Assembly: GCA_013203365.1 (NCBI GenBank)
Contig: JABMQG010000158.1
Span: forward strand, 1-8,919
Direction of reading: 5' to 3'
Length of the DNA: 8,919 bases
DNA from: Planctomycetota bacterium
GTDB lineage: Bacteria; Planctomycetota; Phycisphaerae; SM23-33; FEN-1343
Shown here: positions 1 through 6,758 of the stretch, one piece after another
Layout: each line of letters starts with the position of its first letter
Position numbering within the stretch: the stretch's first letter is position 1
Made by a program: the position numbers and the translations under genes
The notes under the pieces: model-generated
Database searches by the model: none
The model's input: the letters and a program-made list of their open reading frames with translations, nothing else
Told to the model about the DNA's origin: nothing

Positions 1-219
1 CGGCCGTGGGTTGTATTTGGAGAGAAAATGGGATAAGTACATTTTTTGCGGCTTATGGGGTCGCAGGGTCCGGCCCGGCAGGGACTCCAACTTCGTTAGG
101 AAGCCGTCGCCGAGGCCCCGTTCTCCGCGGTACACTTTTCGGCGAAGAACCCTCTTCTTGGCCTCAGGCCTCGTCAAAGTAACCCATGAGGCATTTTTTC
201 AAAAAATTCAAAAAACAGT
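1..219. other. gene-free left edge, 3' flank of the exported-protein gene
   Basis: I see no credible gene here. The stretch lies downstream of the minus-strand gene that ends at 220. Bases 191-217 are A/T-rich with runs of T and A, unlike the rest of the window. A few short complementary segments exist (for example 160-170, a 4-bp arm around TCA, and 107-113 with 139-145), but none is followed on the minus strand by a run of T, so no terminator is called. An open frame covering 11-445 on the plus strand is antisense to the real gene, has an arginine-rich composition without recognisable motifs, and is left out. Confidence 0.5.
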
Positions 220-2100
220 CTATATGTCACCGCTCTCGTTGATGGCGCTGAAGACCTCGTTGGCCAGGCATCGCAGAAGAGTGTCCATATTGTACAGGAC
301 GCCATTGACGGCCTGCTCGTTCGTGGCAAGCAGTATGTCCAGCACCGTCATCACCGTATTGTCTGCGACCCCGAAGGCGGCGCCGCAGTCTCCAATGTTG
401 AATGTGGCCACCCCAACGCCATACTCGGTCACCAGGAAGCCATAATTCGCGGCCGTGGCGCCGGCGAGGGTGGAACTGGTCACGTACGTGGCCAGGGTGG
501 TAGCCATCACCTGAGCATCGAGTTTGGCCGGGCCGGAGTCCTTGCTCTTATGCTTGCTCTTGAAGACGTCGCGGTAGAACTGGGCCACCTCGGCGTTGGT
601 CTTGCCTGACAGATTGTTCTCGCCGGCCTCGGCTCCGAATATCTTTGGGAACGTGGCGGCCAGCCAGTTGCCCAACTGCGTCGAATTCACTCCGCCGTTA
701 AGCGACTTTAACAGCGATTGGCCGTTCTTGTTCTGCCAGAACCCGATGGTCGCCGTCTGCCCGGCAGCAACCTGGGAACCTGCCAAGGGCCGCTCGCCGA
801 AGTTGTAATTCATGCCATCGATCCCGACGCCGAGTTGGACGTCGCTGAACAAGTCGTCCCCGGCCGTCCCCCCCGCCGTGCCCAGCGTATCCTGCCCGTC
901 GGTGTGGGTAGCCGGTTGGGTTTCCGCAATCGCGTAGGTCCCCGGCCTCAGATCGGCGAAGAAGTAGACGCCGTCGGCGTCGGTTTGCCCTGTCGCCAAG
1001 ACGGCATTGCCGCGGTCGTCGACGCCGGTCAGTGTAACGGTTACGCCTTCGATTGCCCGCTCGCCGAAGTCGAGTTCCGCGTCGTCGTTGAAGTCTTCGT
1101 ATGCAAAGCCCGACAGGCTGCCCGCCGGAATCTCGCCGAAGTTGTACCCGTCGGCCTGCTGGCCCGCGGCGAGTACGATTTCGCTGATAATGTCCTCGCC
1201 TACTATTCCGCCGGCGCCGCCGACGGAGTCATCACCGTCGAGGTAGGCTTCCGGCTGGGTCTCCACGAGGCTGTACGCCCCGTCGGCAAGGGCCTCGAAC
1301 AGATACGAACCGTCCGGAGCGGTCACAGTGGCTAAGCTGACGGCCGTTCCATTGACATCCGTCCCGGCAAGCGTAACCGTAACACCGCCAATGCCCTCTT
1401 CGGCCTCGTCTGTGCCGTTGTTATCTGCATCGACAAACACCCTGCCCGCAATCGAACCGGTCGGCATCGGCAGCGGTTCTATAACACCGAGCACGCCTTG
1501 GCAGCCTCCGATGAAGTCTTCCGCGAAGCTGCCGGCGAACGTGGAATTCAGGGACGTCATATCCATTCCGATGTCTTTGCCTTCGAAGAAGCCCATAAGG
1601 TCCCCGCCGGTGGGGGTGAAACGGAAATCATATTGGTCTGTTGCAGAGCCGGCGTCGAGGAATCCGAACGCCGCTATTTCGCCGGTCAGCAGCACACCGT
1701 CGTAGTCCATTATGCCATCGCGATTGACATCGATTCGGCCTTCCACAACCAGGTCGTCTCCAATCGCGCCGCTGATCAATTGGCCTGAGTTGTCCACCCG
1801 AATGTGCAACTGGAAATCTCGCGGTTCGAGCACCTGTATCGGGCGTGCCCCCGCAGCCAGGCTGATGGCTACTGGCGCCGCATCGGCATCAAAGTTCTGC
1901 CCAACGCTGTCGTAGACAAGCGCGCCATTGGCGTCGAAATACACGTCGGGCGGTTCGATCTCGGCGCCGATGCCAAGCAATGAAAGCAGCAGACGATCTT
2001 CGAGCTTCTCACAACAGGCAGCATCAACGAAACGAAAATGGCGGGCTGGGCGACCCGCGCGCGGACCGCCAACAAGCTTCTGGATAGTATCCCTCAGCAT
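220..2100 (-). CDS. exported LEPR-XLL-type protein with two SdrD B-like domains
   Basis: This is a 626-aa protein, probably exported and cell-surface or extracellular. Residues 33-40 read LEDRLLLS, a form of the LEPR-XLL motif found near the N-terminus of many exported planctomycete proteins, preceded by a basic stretch (residues 3-24). Residues 45-210 are an unassigned beta-rich region with an EF-hand-like loop, DVNRDGIMD (124-132). Two SdrD B-like domains follow (about 216-322 and 328-435); each has an acidic calcium-type loop near its start (224-235, 336-347) and ends in YNFGE. Residues 446-606 form a separate C-terminal module beginning GQTATIGFWQNKNGQ that I cannot name. Role is inferred: SdrD B-like domains are usually rigid, calcium-stabilised spacers in surface proteins. 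No catalytic residues are evident. The ATG at 2100 has AGAGGG (2111-2116) 10 bases upstream. The gene sits 100 bases after the PEP-CTERM gene on the same strand, with no obvious terminator or promoter between, so co-transcription is likely. Existence is sure, function is not. Confidence 0.88.
   Translation of the reverse strand: MLRDTIQKLVGGPRAGRPARHFRFVDAACCEKLEDRLLLSLLGIGAEIEPPDVYFDANGALVYDSVGQNFDADAAPVAISLAAGARPIQVLEPRDFQLHIRVDNSGQLISGAIGDDLVVEGRIDVNRDGIMDYDGVLLTGEIAAFGFLDAGSATDQYDFRFTPTGGDLMGFFEGKDIGMDMTSLNSTFAGSFAEDFIGGCQGVLGVIEPLPMPTGSIAGRVFVDADNNGTDEAEEGIGGVTVTLAGTDVNGTAVSLATVTAPDGSYLFEALADGAYSLVETQPEAYLDGDDSVGGAGGIVGEDIISEIVLAAGQQADGYNFGEIPAGSLSGFAYEDFNDDAELDFGERAIEGVTVTLTGVDDRGNAVLATGQTDADGVYFFADLRPGTYAIAETQPATHTDGQDTLGTAGGTAGDDLFSDVQLGVGIDGMNYNFGERPLAGSQVAAGQTATIGFWQNKNGQSLLKSLNGGVNSTQLGNWLAATFPKIFGAEAGENNLSGKTNAEVAQFYRDVFKSKHKSKDSGPAKLDAQVMATTLATYVTSSTLAGATAANYGFLVTEYGVGVATFNIGDCGAAFGVADNTVMTVLDILLATNEQAVNGVLYNMDTLLRCLANEVFSAINESGDI
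796..1455 (-). repeat. tandem SdrD B-like domain coding repeats
   Basis: Two homologous domain-coding units lie head to tail inside the 626-aa gene: 1135-1455 (residues 216-322) and 796-1119 (residues 328-435). Shared landmarks are GxVTVTLxG after the first strand, DGxYxFxxLxxGxYxxxETQP in the middle, GGxxGxD before the last strand, and a closing YNFGE. The repeat is clear at protein level and diverged at DNA level, so this is an old domain duplication and not a recent copy. Confidence 0.8.
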
Positions 2101-2200
2101 TTTTCAGGTTCCCTCTCTTTTCTTGATTTGGACGCGGGCGCAACTCTCGGTCCCTGTCGTCGCCGACCAAGACCCGCGTTCAATAACCGCACGCAATAGG

Positions 2201-2833
2201 TCACCGCCGTCGACGACGAACGGCACCGCAAGCCGCCAGCATCAGGAAGGCGGCACAAGTGGGCTCGGGTAGATAGAAGGTGTTTGTGTACCCGTTCCCA
2301 TTATTGGCGAAGTAGATGTCGAAGGCAGGCAAATTGCCCTCGCTGAAGATGCTATCGTCAATACTTACACCAGAGACGATTACTCCGATGGCCTCTCCGT
2401 CAAGGGGAATCCCCTGACCCGCCTGTATGAAGACGAACTCGAACAGGTCGTTTCCGCCGAACCCGAACTGCGTCAACTGGGCGGAAGAGAACAGGTCCTC
2501 AAGGAATCCCTGTGGATCACCGGTTACCGACAGCGACCCGCTGACTGCTTGTGCGGTGCCCGGATCGATCACCGCTTCCAACGTCAGGTCCCCTGCATAT
2601 AACCACGTGGTGGTCCCGTTTTCGTCTTCGTAAATCTCCCAGGACTGTCCGACAACCGTTAGCACGCCCGTCTCTCCAGGCACGGCAGGCGGAACGTAAG
2701 TCACCTGCGCAGCACCGCCGTACAAGCGGGGGTAGTGGGATAAAGACAGGTTCAGCAACTCGGCTCGGGCATCGTCGGCGGTTATGCAAACGCAGATCGC
2801 AACCATCGCACAAACACAAACTAACGTGCGCAT
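2201..2833 (-). CDS. secreted PEP-CTERM-type protein, function unknown
   Basis: This is a 210-aa exported protein. Residues 1-24 form a signal peptide with a hydrophobic core and a likely cleavage after ARA (22-24). The mature part is a beta-rich domain without recognisable enzyme motifs, containing many Gly, Asp, Thr and Ser residues. The C-terminus has the three parts of a PEP-CTERM sorting tail: LPEPT (188-192), a short hydrophobic stretch (193-204) and a run of five arginines at the end (206-210). By analogy with the PEP-CTERM/exosortase system, the tail would be recognised in the inner membrane and removed, releasing or anchoring the protein in the envelope or matrix; no exosortase gene is in the window. 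The ATG at 2833 is supported by a perfect AAAGGAGG at 2843-2850, 9 bases upstream. It is the first gene of a probable two-gene minus-strand unit with the LEPR-XLL protein. The precise role is unknown. Confidence 0.85.
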   Translation of the reverse strand: MRTLVCVCAMVAICVCITADDARAELLNLSLSHYPRLYGGAAQVTYVPPAVPGETGVLTVVGQSWEIYEDENGTTTWLYAGDLTLEAVIDPGTAQAVSGSLSVTGDPQGFLEDLFSSAQLTQFGFGGNDLFEFVFIQAGQGIPLDGEAIGVIVSGVSIDDSIFSEGNLPAFDIYFANNGNGYTNTFYLPEPTCAAFLMLAACGAVRRRRR

Positions 2834-2840
2834 CTCCTAC

Positions 2841-2875
2841 GGCCTCCTTTCAAGTCAGGCTCCGTGGCCTCCTTT
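2841..2875 (-). repeat. duplicated ribosome-binding-site leader sequence
   Basis: On the minus strand the ten bases AAAGGAGGCC occur twice, at 2841-2850 and 2866-2875, 25 bases apart, and a related TAAGGAGCG lies further upstream (about 2882-2890). The copy nearest the gene is correctly spaced for the ATG at 2833. The upstream copy has no well-placed start codon of its own; the nearest candidate is a TTG that would give a peptide of about 10 codons overlapping the start of the main gene. It may be a simple duplication or a standby ribosome site. Confidence 0.5.
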
Positions 2876-2927
2876 GACAGACGCTCCTTAAAGACCACAG
2901 CAAATCGACAATACAAATACTCGATAC

Positions 2928-2955
2928 AGTATACTCGGAAACGCTTTTTTTGCAA
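2928..2955 (-). promoter_or_regulatory. candidate sigma-70-type promoter for the PEP-CTERM gene
   Basis: On the minus strand, TTGCAA (2950-2955) and TATACT (2928-2933) are separated by 16 bases, matching TTGACA at 4 of 6 and TATAAT at 5 of 6. The predicted start of transcription is near 2921, giving a leader of about 88 bases before the ATG at 2833. The area is A/T-richer than its surroundings, as expected of a promoter. No experimental support is available. Confidence 0.5.
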
Positions 2956-3202
2956 GTCTTTTCCCCACGTTCTGAGAGTTTTAAGCTTGGGAGTTCGGGG
3001 GGACACCTTCAATGCCTGTTCAGCACTCAGATTGTAGCCGACGCCAAAGTCGCAGGGAATTTCCTATAGATTCTCCATCTTGCCTATTGCTCCAGCCCGC
3101 GCCGCGCGTTCTCATGCGGCCATGTTCCGCTTCGGCGCTGGTTTTTCCGCTCTGGGGCAGGTATGCTTGGCGGCGGTAGGGTCTGGACGAGGTATTTCGA
3201 GC
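2956..3202. other. divergent spacer upstream of der
   Basis: This is the der-proximal part of the 369-base gap between the two divergent genes. No gene is supported. The der reading frame stays open back to a TTG at 3080, but the 41 extra residues do not resemble any Der N-terminus. I do not see a convincing plus-strand promoter: a TATAGA at about 3065-3070 could be a -10 box, but no acceptable -35 box lies at the right distance. A minus-strand open frame of 63 codons (2821-3012) would cover the promoter of the PEP-CTERM gene and is not believed. Confidence 0.4.
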
Positions 3203-4579
3203 ATGGGTCTTCCCGTTGTCGCCGTTATTGACCGACCGAACGTCGGCAAGAGCAGCCTGCTGAACTGCCTGGTAGGCAAGCGGATATCCATCGTTGCGCC
3301 CAGGCCCGGCATCACACGCGACCGTGTCGCCACGCCGCTGCCGGTGGGCGAGGGGTACGTCGAATTGGTTGATACGGGCGGCCTTGGCATCGACGACGTA
3401 GACAACCTGACGGACCACGTGGAGTCGCAGATCCGCTACGCAATGACGGCCGCGGCTTTGATATTGTTCGTCGTGGACGTCCGAGACGGCGTACTGCCGT
3501 TGGACACCAAGGTTGCCGAGCTGTTACGGCACGTGGACCGCCCTGTCGTGCTTGTGGCCAACAAGTGTGATTCCCAAGCCTTGGAGGACCAGACAGGCGA
3601 ATTCGCCGGTCTGGGCTTCGGCGAGGCGATCGCGGTATCGGCCCTGCACGGCCGGGGGCGGAACCGACTCCTGGCGGCTATTACCGAGGCGATTGGCGAC
3701 CGCGCCGAAGACGTCGCCGTTCCTGTCATGAAGCTGGCAATCGTCGGCAAGCGAAACGTGGGCAAGAGCACGTTCGTCAACGCCCTGGCCGGTGAGGACC
3801 GCGTCATCGTCAGCGAGACCCCGGGCACCACCCGCGACAGCGTGGACGTGCGGTTTCAGCTGGACGACAGCGAGTTCGTCGCAATCGACACCGCCGGCAT
3901 TCGCAAGAAGGCCAAGTTCAGCGACGACGTGGAGTACTTCGGTTTCCACCGTGCCCAGCGCAGCATTCGGCGGGCCGACGTGGTTGCCCTGCTTTTCGAC
4001 GCGACCGAGACGGTAGGCCAAGTGGAGAAACAGCTCGCCAGCTACATAATGGATCAATTCAAACCGGTCATACTGGTAATCAACAAGTGGGATCTGGTCG
4101 GCGGTGAGGCCACGCAGGACGACTATCGCAAATACCTCGACAAGATGCTCCCTCACCTGCCATTCGCGCCCATCAGCTTCATCGCCGCTACGCAGCGGAC
4201 GAACATCGCCGGCACCGTTCGGCTGGCCCAGGACCTGTTCAAACAGGCCGACATGCGGGTGTCTACGGGTCAGTTAAACCGGGTTGTCGAAGAAGTCTTT
4301 TCGCTTCGCGGACCAAGCCACAAGCAGGGCACCAAGATTCCGAAGGTGCTCTACGCCACGCAGGTCGCCACATGCCCGCCGACGCTGGTGCTGTTCGTCA
4401 ACAGCATGGAGAGTTTCACCAGCACCTACCAGCGTTTCCTGCTCAACGCCCTCCGCGACCGCCTGCCATTCCCTGAGGTGCCCTTCCGGTTGGTTCTGCG
4501 GCCACGACAAAGCGGTAAATCGAAGCCGGCAAAGCCCGAATCTGGAGTCGGTCAACCAGAGGACGATATCGGCTTATGA
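3203..4579 (+). CDS. der: ribosome biogenesis GTPase Der (EngA)
   Basis: Der is a cytoplasmic tandem GTPase needed to assemble the 50S ribosomal subunit. The 458-aa product has the full family layout. G domain 1 shows a P-loop region DRPNVGKS (10-17), PGITRDR (35-41), DTGG (57-60) and NKCD (120-123). G domain 2 shows GKRNVGKS (182-189), PGTTRD (207-212), DTAG (229-232) and NKWD (294-297). A KH-like domain (about 352-433) ends in PFRLVLRPR. Length fits the family, which usually has about 430-490 residues. The chosen ATG at 3203 puts the P-loop at residue 10 as in other Der proteins and has GAGG (3189-3192) 10 bases upstream; earlier in-frame starts at 3080 (TTG) and 3122 add unrelated sequence. 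One oddity: the first Gly of the G1 consensus GxxxxGKS in domain 1 is Asp (GAC, 3230-3232), while domain 2 is intact. The C-terminal tail (434-458) is basic, then acidic. Confidence 0.97.
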   Translation: MGLPVVAVIDRPNVGKSSLLNCLVGKRISIVAPRPGITRDRVATPLPVGEGYVELVDTGGLGIDDVDNLTDHVESQIRYAMTAAALILFVVDVRDGVLPLDTKVAELLRHVDRPVVLVANKCDSQALEDQTGEFAGLGFGEAIAVSALHGRGRNRLLAAITEAIGDRAEDVAVPVMKLAIVGKRNVGKSTFVNALAGEDRVIVSETPGTTRDSVDVRFQLDDSEFVAIDTAGIRKKAKFSDDVEYFGFHRAQRSIRRADVVALLFDATETVGQVEKQLASYIMDQFKPVILVINKWDLVGGEATQDDYRKYLDKMLPHLPFAPISFIAATQRTNIAGTVRLAQDLFKQADMRVSTGQLNRVVEEVFSLRGPSHKQGTKIPKVLYATQVATCPPTLVLFVNSMESFTSTYQRFLLNALRDRLPFPEVPFRLVLRPRQSGKSKPAKPESGVGQPEDDIGL

Positions 4580-4596
4580 TCGAATGCCGAGCACCC

Positions 4597-4626
4597 TTGA
4601 CAGGCTTTGAGCCAGCGGCCTATAGT
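4597..4626 (+). promoter_or_regulatory. strong sigma-70-type promoter for the 641-aa secreted protein
   Basis: A perfect TTGACA (4597-4602) is followed after 18 bases by TATAGT (4621-4626), which matches TATAAT at 5 of 6. It begins 17 bases after the der stop codon and would start transcription near 4633, leaving a leader of about 66 bases before the ATG at 4699. This suggests the downstream gene is expressed independently of der. Confidence 0.65.
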
Positions 4627-4698
4627 ACAGCGACGTGGGGAAAACCGAATACAAAATCCAGGGTGACCGTGTGAGCCCCCTACAGCAAGGAGAAAACG

Positions 4699-6624
4699 AT
4701 GGACGCAATACGGAAGTGTCAACTGATGGTCGTAGCAGTTGCAGTCCTGGCCGCGCCGTTTGCCACCGCGCTGGCCCAACCAGTCGCAGCGATGCCGGCC
4801 ATGATGCCGGTCGAAAGCGTTCTTACCCGGGTACCGGCAGAGTGCGTGGGGTTCGTCGCCGTCAGGAGCCTGGCCAATATGGGGGCGAAGATTGACCAGT
4901 TCATTGCCGACATCGGCATGCAGGCGATGATGCCCGGCAACCTCCTGGGAATGATCAAGGCCCAGTTGATGATGACCAATGGGATCAACGATAACGGCGG
5001 ACTGGCCGTGATAATGCTTGATCCGGAGAAGTTCGGCTGCGACTTGCAGGCCCTGATGGGCATGTCGCCGACCACGCAGCCGGCGACGCCGTCCGGCCCG
5101 TTGCCGATTGCATTTCTCATTCCAGGCCGGCCTGGCGAAATCTTCGCCAATTACAATCCTGTCGAGGAGCAAGGCTGTTTCAAGGTAGACCTGCCCGGCG
5201 GTGGGTCGCCGGCGTTCGCCAAGGCACTCGGTAGCTACACCGTCGTCTCACCTGTCCTGGCCGTTGTTGACGCCGTCGTTTCCTCGACCCGCCCGGTGAT
5301 TGTACCACCAGGCCATGCTGACTTGTTCGCCAAGTGCGAAGTCGCCTGTCATGTAGACATGCAGAAACTCGCCCCGATAGTGGCCGTCTTGTTTGACCAG
5401 ATTGAACGCCAGATGAAGCAGCAGGCCCAAAGCGAGTTCACCCCCCCACCGGTCAAGGCGATGATGTCGGTGTATGGTGCATTGTTGCCCATGTACAAGG
5501 ACTCGATTACCCAATTGCAGGCCATAACAATAGGCCTGCGGCTGGCCAAGACCGGCATTGTGATAGAGGAAGTAGCATCTTATCTACCGGATTCGACGTT
5601 CGGCCAGCTGGCGGCGGCCAAAAAGTTCATACCCGGTCCCTTGTTGAGCAAGTTGCCGGACCTGCCGTACGTATTGGCGTTGGGCGTAGCCGAGGAGGCG
5701 CCCCTTGACGCCGCCGCAATGGCCCTGAAGAAGAAGACCGAGACGGAAATCCTCGATGCAGTGCTCAACAGCGAGGCGCTGGCCAAGGTCTCCGTTGAAA
5801 CAAAGGATCGGCTCAAGAAGATCATGGAAACCTGGTCTGACGAGTGCACCGGCGCGCAGGTTTGCATCGGCGGGTCCACACCTGGAAATGGATTGTTCGG
5901 CGTGTCGTTGGTATTGCGTGCGAAGAATGCCAAGACGCTTACGGACACCTGCGGGGAGCTGGCCCAGATAAAGGACGAGCTGATCAAGGCCCTGTTCGCC
6001 GAAAACGGCTCTGATGCCCCGTCGATCACTTACACGGCCTCCGTCGGCCAGGTTGCCGGCGCCGACGTCGGTGTCTTCGAGCTTAGCCATCCGGAATTGG
6101 ACGCGCTGGACGAGGGCGATCGGGCGGAGATGGCTAAGGTGCTCGGTGAAGACAAGATTCGTTTCTACGTCGCCGCCGTCGATCCTCGCACGGTGGTAAT
6201 CACCTTCGGCGGGTCCCAGGCGTTCCTGGCCGAGGCGATCAATGCAACCCGGACCGGCAAGCCGATAGATAATTATCCGAGCGTCATGGAGGCAATGAAA
6301 GAACTGCCGGCCAATCCCATATTACTGATGGTGTTCAGCCCAGCGAACCTGCTGGCGGTCGTCAAGGGCGGTGTGGCTACGATTGCCGGGCCCGAGATTC
6401 TCCAAAGCCATCCCTGGCCCATGCTGAATATCCAAACGCAGACCCCCATTGCTATTGGTGTCGCTTTGAAGGGTTCAGCCGTACATGAGACGGTCTTCGT
6501 CCCCACTGCACTCGTCGCCGAAGGCGTTAGGACGGTTATGATGGTAATGCAGCCACCTATGCCGCCGGCCGAGGAAGAGGACGAGGAAGATGACGAGTCA
6601 TGGGAAGATGACGAGGCTGATTGA
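4699..6624 (+). CDS. secreted protein of unknown function with acidic C-terminal tail
   Basis: This 641-aa protein is probably exported. Residues 1-26 are a signal peptide: a basic start (R5, K6), a hydrophobic core (9-22) and an ALA cleavage site before Q27. The mature N-terminus is rich in Met and Pro (31-38, 72-95). The rest alternates helical and beta segments. Phrases such as VPAECVGFVAVRSL (44-57) and NPILLMVFSPANLL near 550 recall secreted planctomycete proteins of the DUF3352 kind, in which a protein of unknown activity is scored along much of its length; this likeness is from memory and weak. I see no catalytic motif. The last 17 residues (625-641) are almost all Glu and Asp, with one Trp, and could bind cations or a basic partner. 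The ATG is supported by AAGGAG (4687-4692) 6 bases upstream. It has its own promoter at 4597-4626 and a stack of hairpins after the stop, so it is likely a single-gene unit. Existence is certain, role unknown. Confidence 0.9.
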   Translation: MDAIRKCQLMVVAVAVLAAPFATALAQPVAAMPAMMPVESVLTRVPAECVGFVAVRSLANMGAKIDQFIADIGMQAMMPGNLLGMIKAQLMMTNGINDNGGLAVIMLDPEKFGCDLQALMGMSPTTQPATPSGPLPIAFLIPGRPGEIFANYNPVEEQGCFKVDLPGGGSPAFAKALGSYTVVSPVLAVVDAVVSSTRPVIVPPGHADLFAKCEVACHVDMQKLAPIVAVLFDQIERQMKQQAQSEFTPPPVKAMMSVYGALLPMYKDSITQLQAITIGLRLAKTGIVIEEVASYLPDSTFGQLAAAKKFIPGPLLSKLPDLPYVLALGVAEEAPLDAAAMALKKKTETEILDAVLNSEALAKVSVETKDRLKKIMETWSDECTGAQVCIGGSTPGNGLFGVSLVLRAKNAKTLTDTCGELAQIKDELIKALFAENGSDAPSITYTASVGQVAGADVGVFELSHPELDALDEGDRAEMAKVLGEDKIRFYVAAVDPRTVVITFGGSQAFLAEAINATRTGKPIDNYPSVMEAMKELPANPILLMVFSPANLLAVVKGGVATIAGPEILQSHPWPMLNIQTQTPIAIGVALKGSAVHETVFVPTALVAEGVRTVMMVMQPPMPPAEEEDEEDDESWEDDEAD

Positions 6625-6626
6625 CT

Positions 6627-6649
6627 CTTATTCGCTCAGAGCGAATAAG
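6627..6649. repeat. perfect 10-bp inverted repeat just after a stop codon
   Basis: The arms CTTATTCGCT (6627-6636) and AGCGAATAAG (6640-6649) are exact reverse complements around a 3-base loop, CAG. The repeat begins two bases after the TGA of the 641-aa gene. No run of T follows on either strand, so it is not a standard intrinsic terminator. It could protect the 3' end of the transcript or bind a protein. Confidence 0.75.
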
Positions 6650-6660
6650 CATACATAGAA

Positions 6661-6712
6661 CCCCTAACAGGATGAGGTGTCGCCCCAAGGCGGCGCCTCA
6701 TTTTGTTAGGGG
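6661..6712 (+). terminator. long hairpin, probable intrinsic terminator
   Basis: The outer arms CCCCTAACA (6661-6669) and TGTTAGGGG (6704-6712) are exactly complementary. Inside them ATGAGGTGTCGCC (6672-6684) pairs with GGCGGCGCCTCAT (6689-6701), with two G-U pairs, around a CCAA loop; two unpaired bases lie on each side between the stems. The inner stem is followed directly by a short T run (6701-6704), so it can act as a terminator for the plus-strand gene that ends at 6624. On the minus strand there is no T run, so termination of the convergent gene is less clear. The length, 22 pairs in all, is more than a minimal terminator needs. Confidence 0.7.
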
Positions 6713-6723
6713 CTCATAGTCAA

Positions 6724-6758
6724 GGCGACGGCGAACGTGCCTTTCGTCGCTGTTTTTT
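6724..6758 (+). terminator. second plus-strand terminator with T run
   Basis: GCGACG (6725-6730) pairs with CGTCGC (6745-6750), and the stem is followed by TGTTTTTT (6751-6758). The loop can fold further through GGC/GCC. It reads as a backup intrinsic terminator for the plus-strand gene, and its T run touches the stop codon of the convergent zinc-ribbon gene at 6758-6760. Confidence 0.5.

Noticed and set aside
91..147. Short complementary arms (cttcg with cgaag, tcgccga with tcggcga) that might form a structured RNA
   Set aside because: The two pairings overlap and exclude each other, the stems are short, and no known riboswitch or RNA pattern is seen.
11..445. Plus-strand open frame of 144 codons at the left edge
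   Set aside because: Its second half is antisense to the end of the 626-aa gene, it has no motif, and no ribosome-binding site of normal form precedes it.
718..1335. Plus-strand open frame of 205 codons
   Set aside because: It lies wholly antisense to the SdrD B-like repeats, whose protein pattern is clear. Long antisense frames are expected in GC-rich genes.
796..1455. Tandem repeats considered as a possible recent duplication or recombination hot spot
   Set aside because: The units are diverged at DNA level and share only domain landmarks, as expected for ordinary SdrD B-like repeats.
2821..3012. Minus-strand open frame of 63 codons upstream of the PEP-CTERM gene
   Set aside because: It would run through the predicted promoter and ribosome-binding site of that gene, and its sequence has no recognisable feature.
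3080..3202. N-terminal extension of 41 residues on Der
   Set aside because: Der proteins begin a few residues before the first P-loop. The extension does not resemble any Der and the ATG at 3203 fits.
3524..4156. Minus-strand open frame of 210 codons inside der
   Set aside because: It is the mirror of a certain GTPase gene and has no motif of its own.
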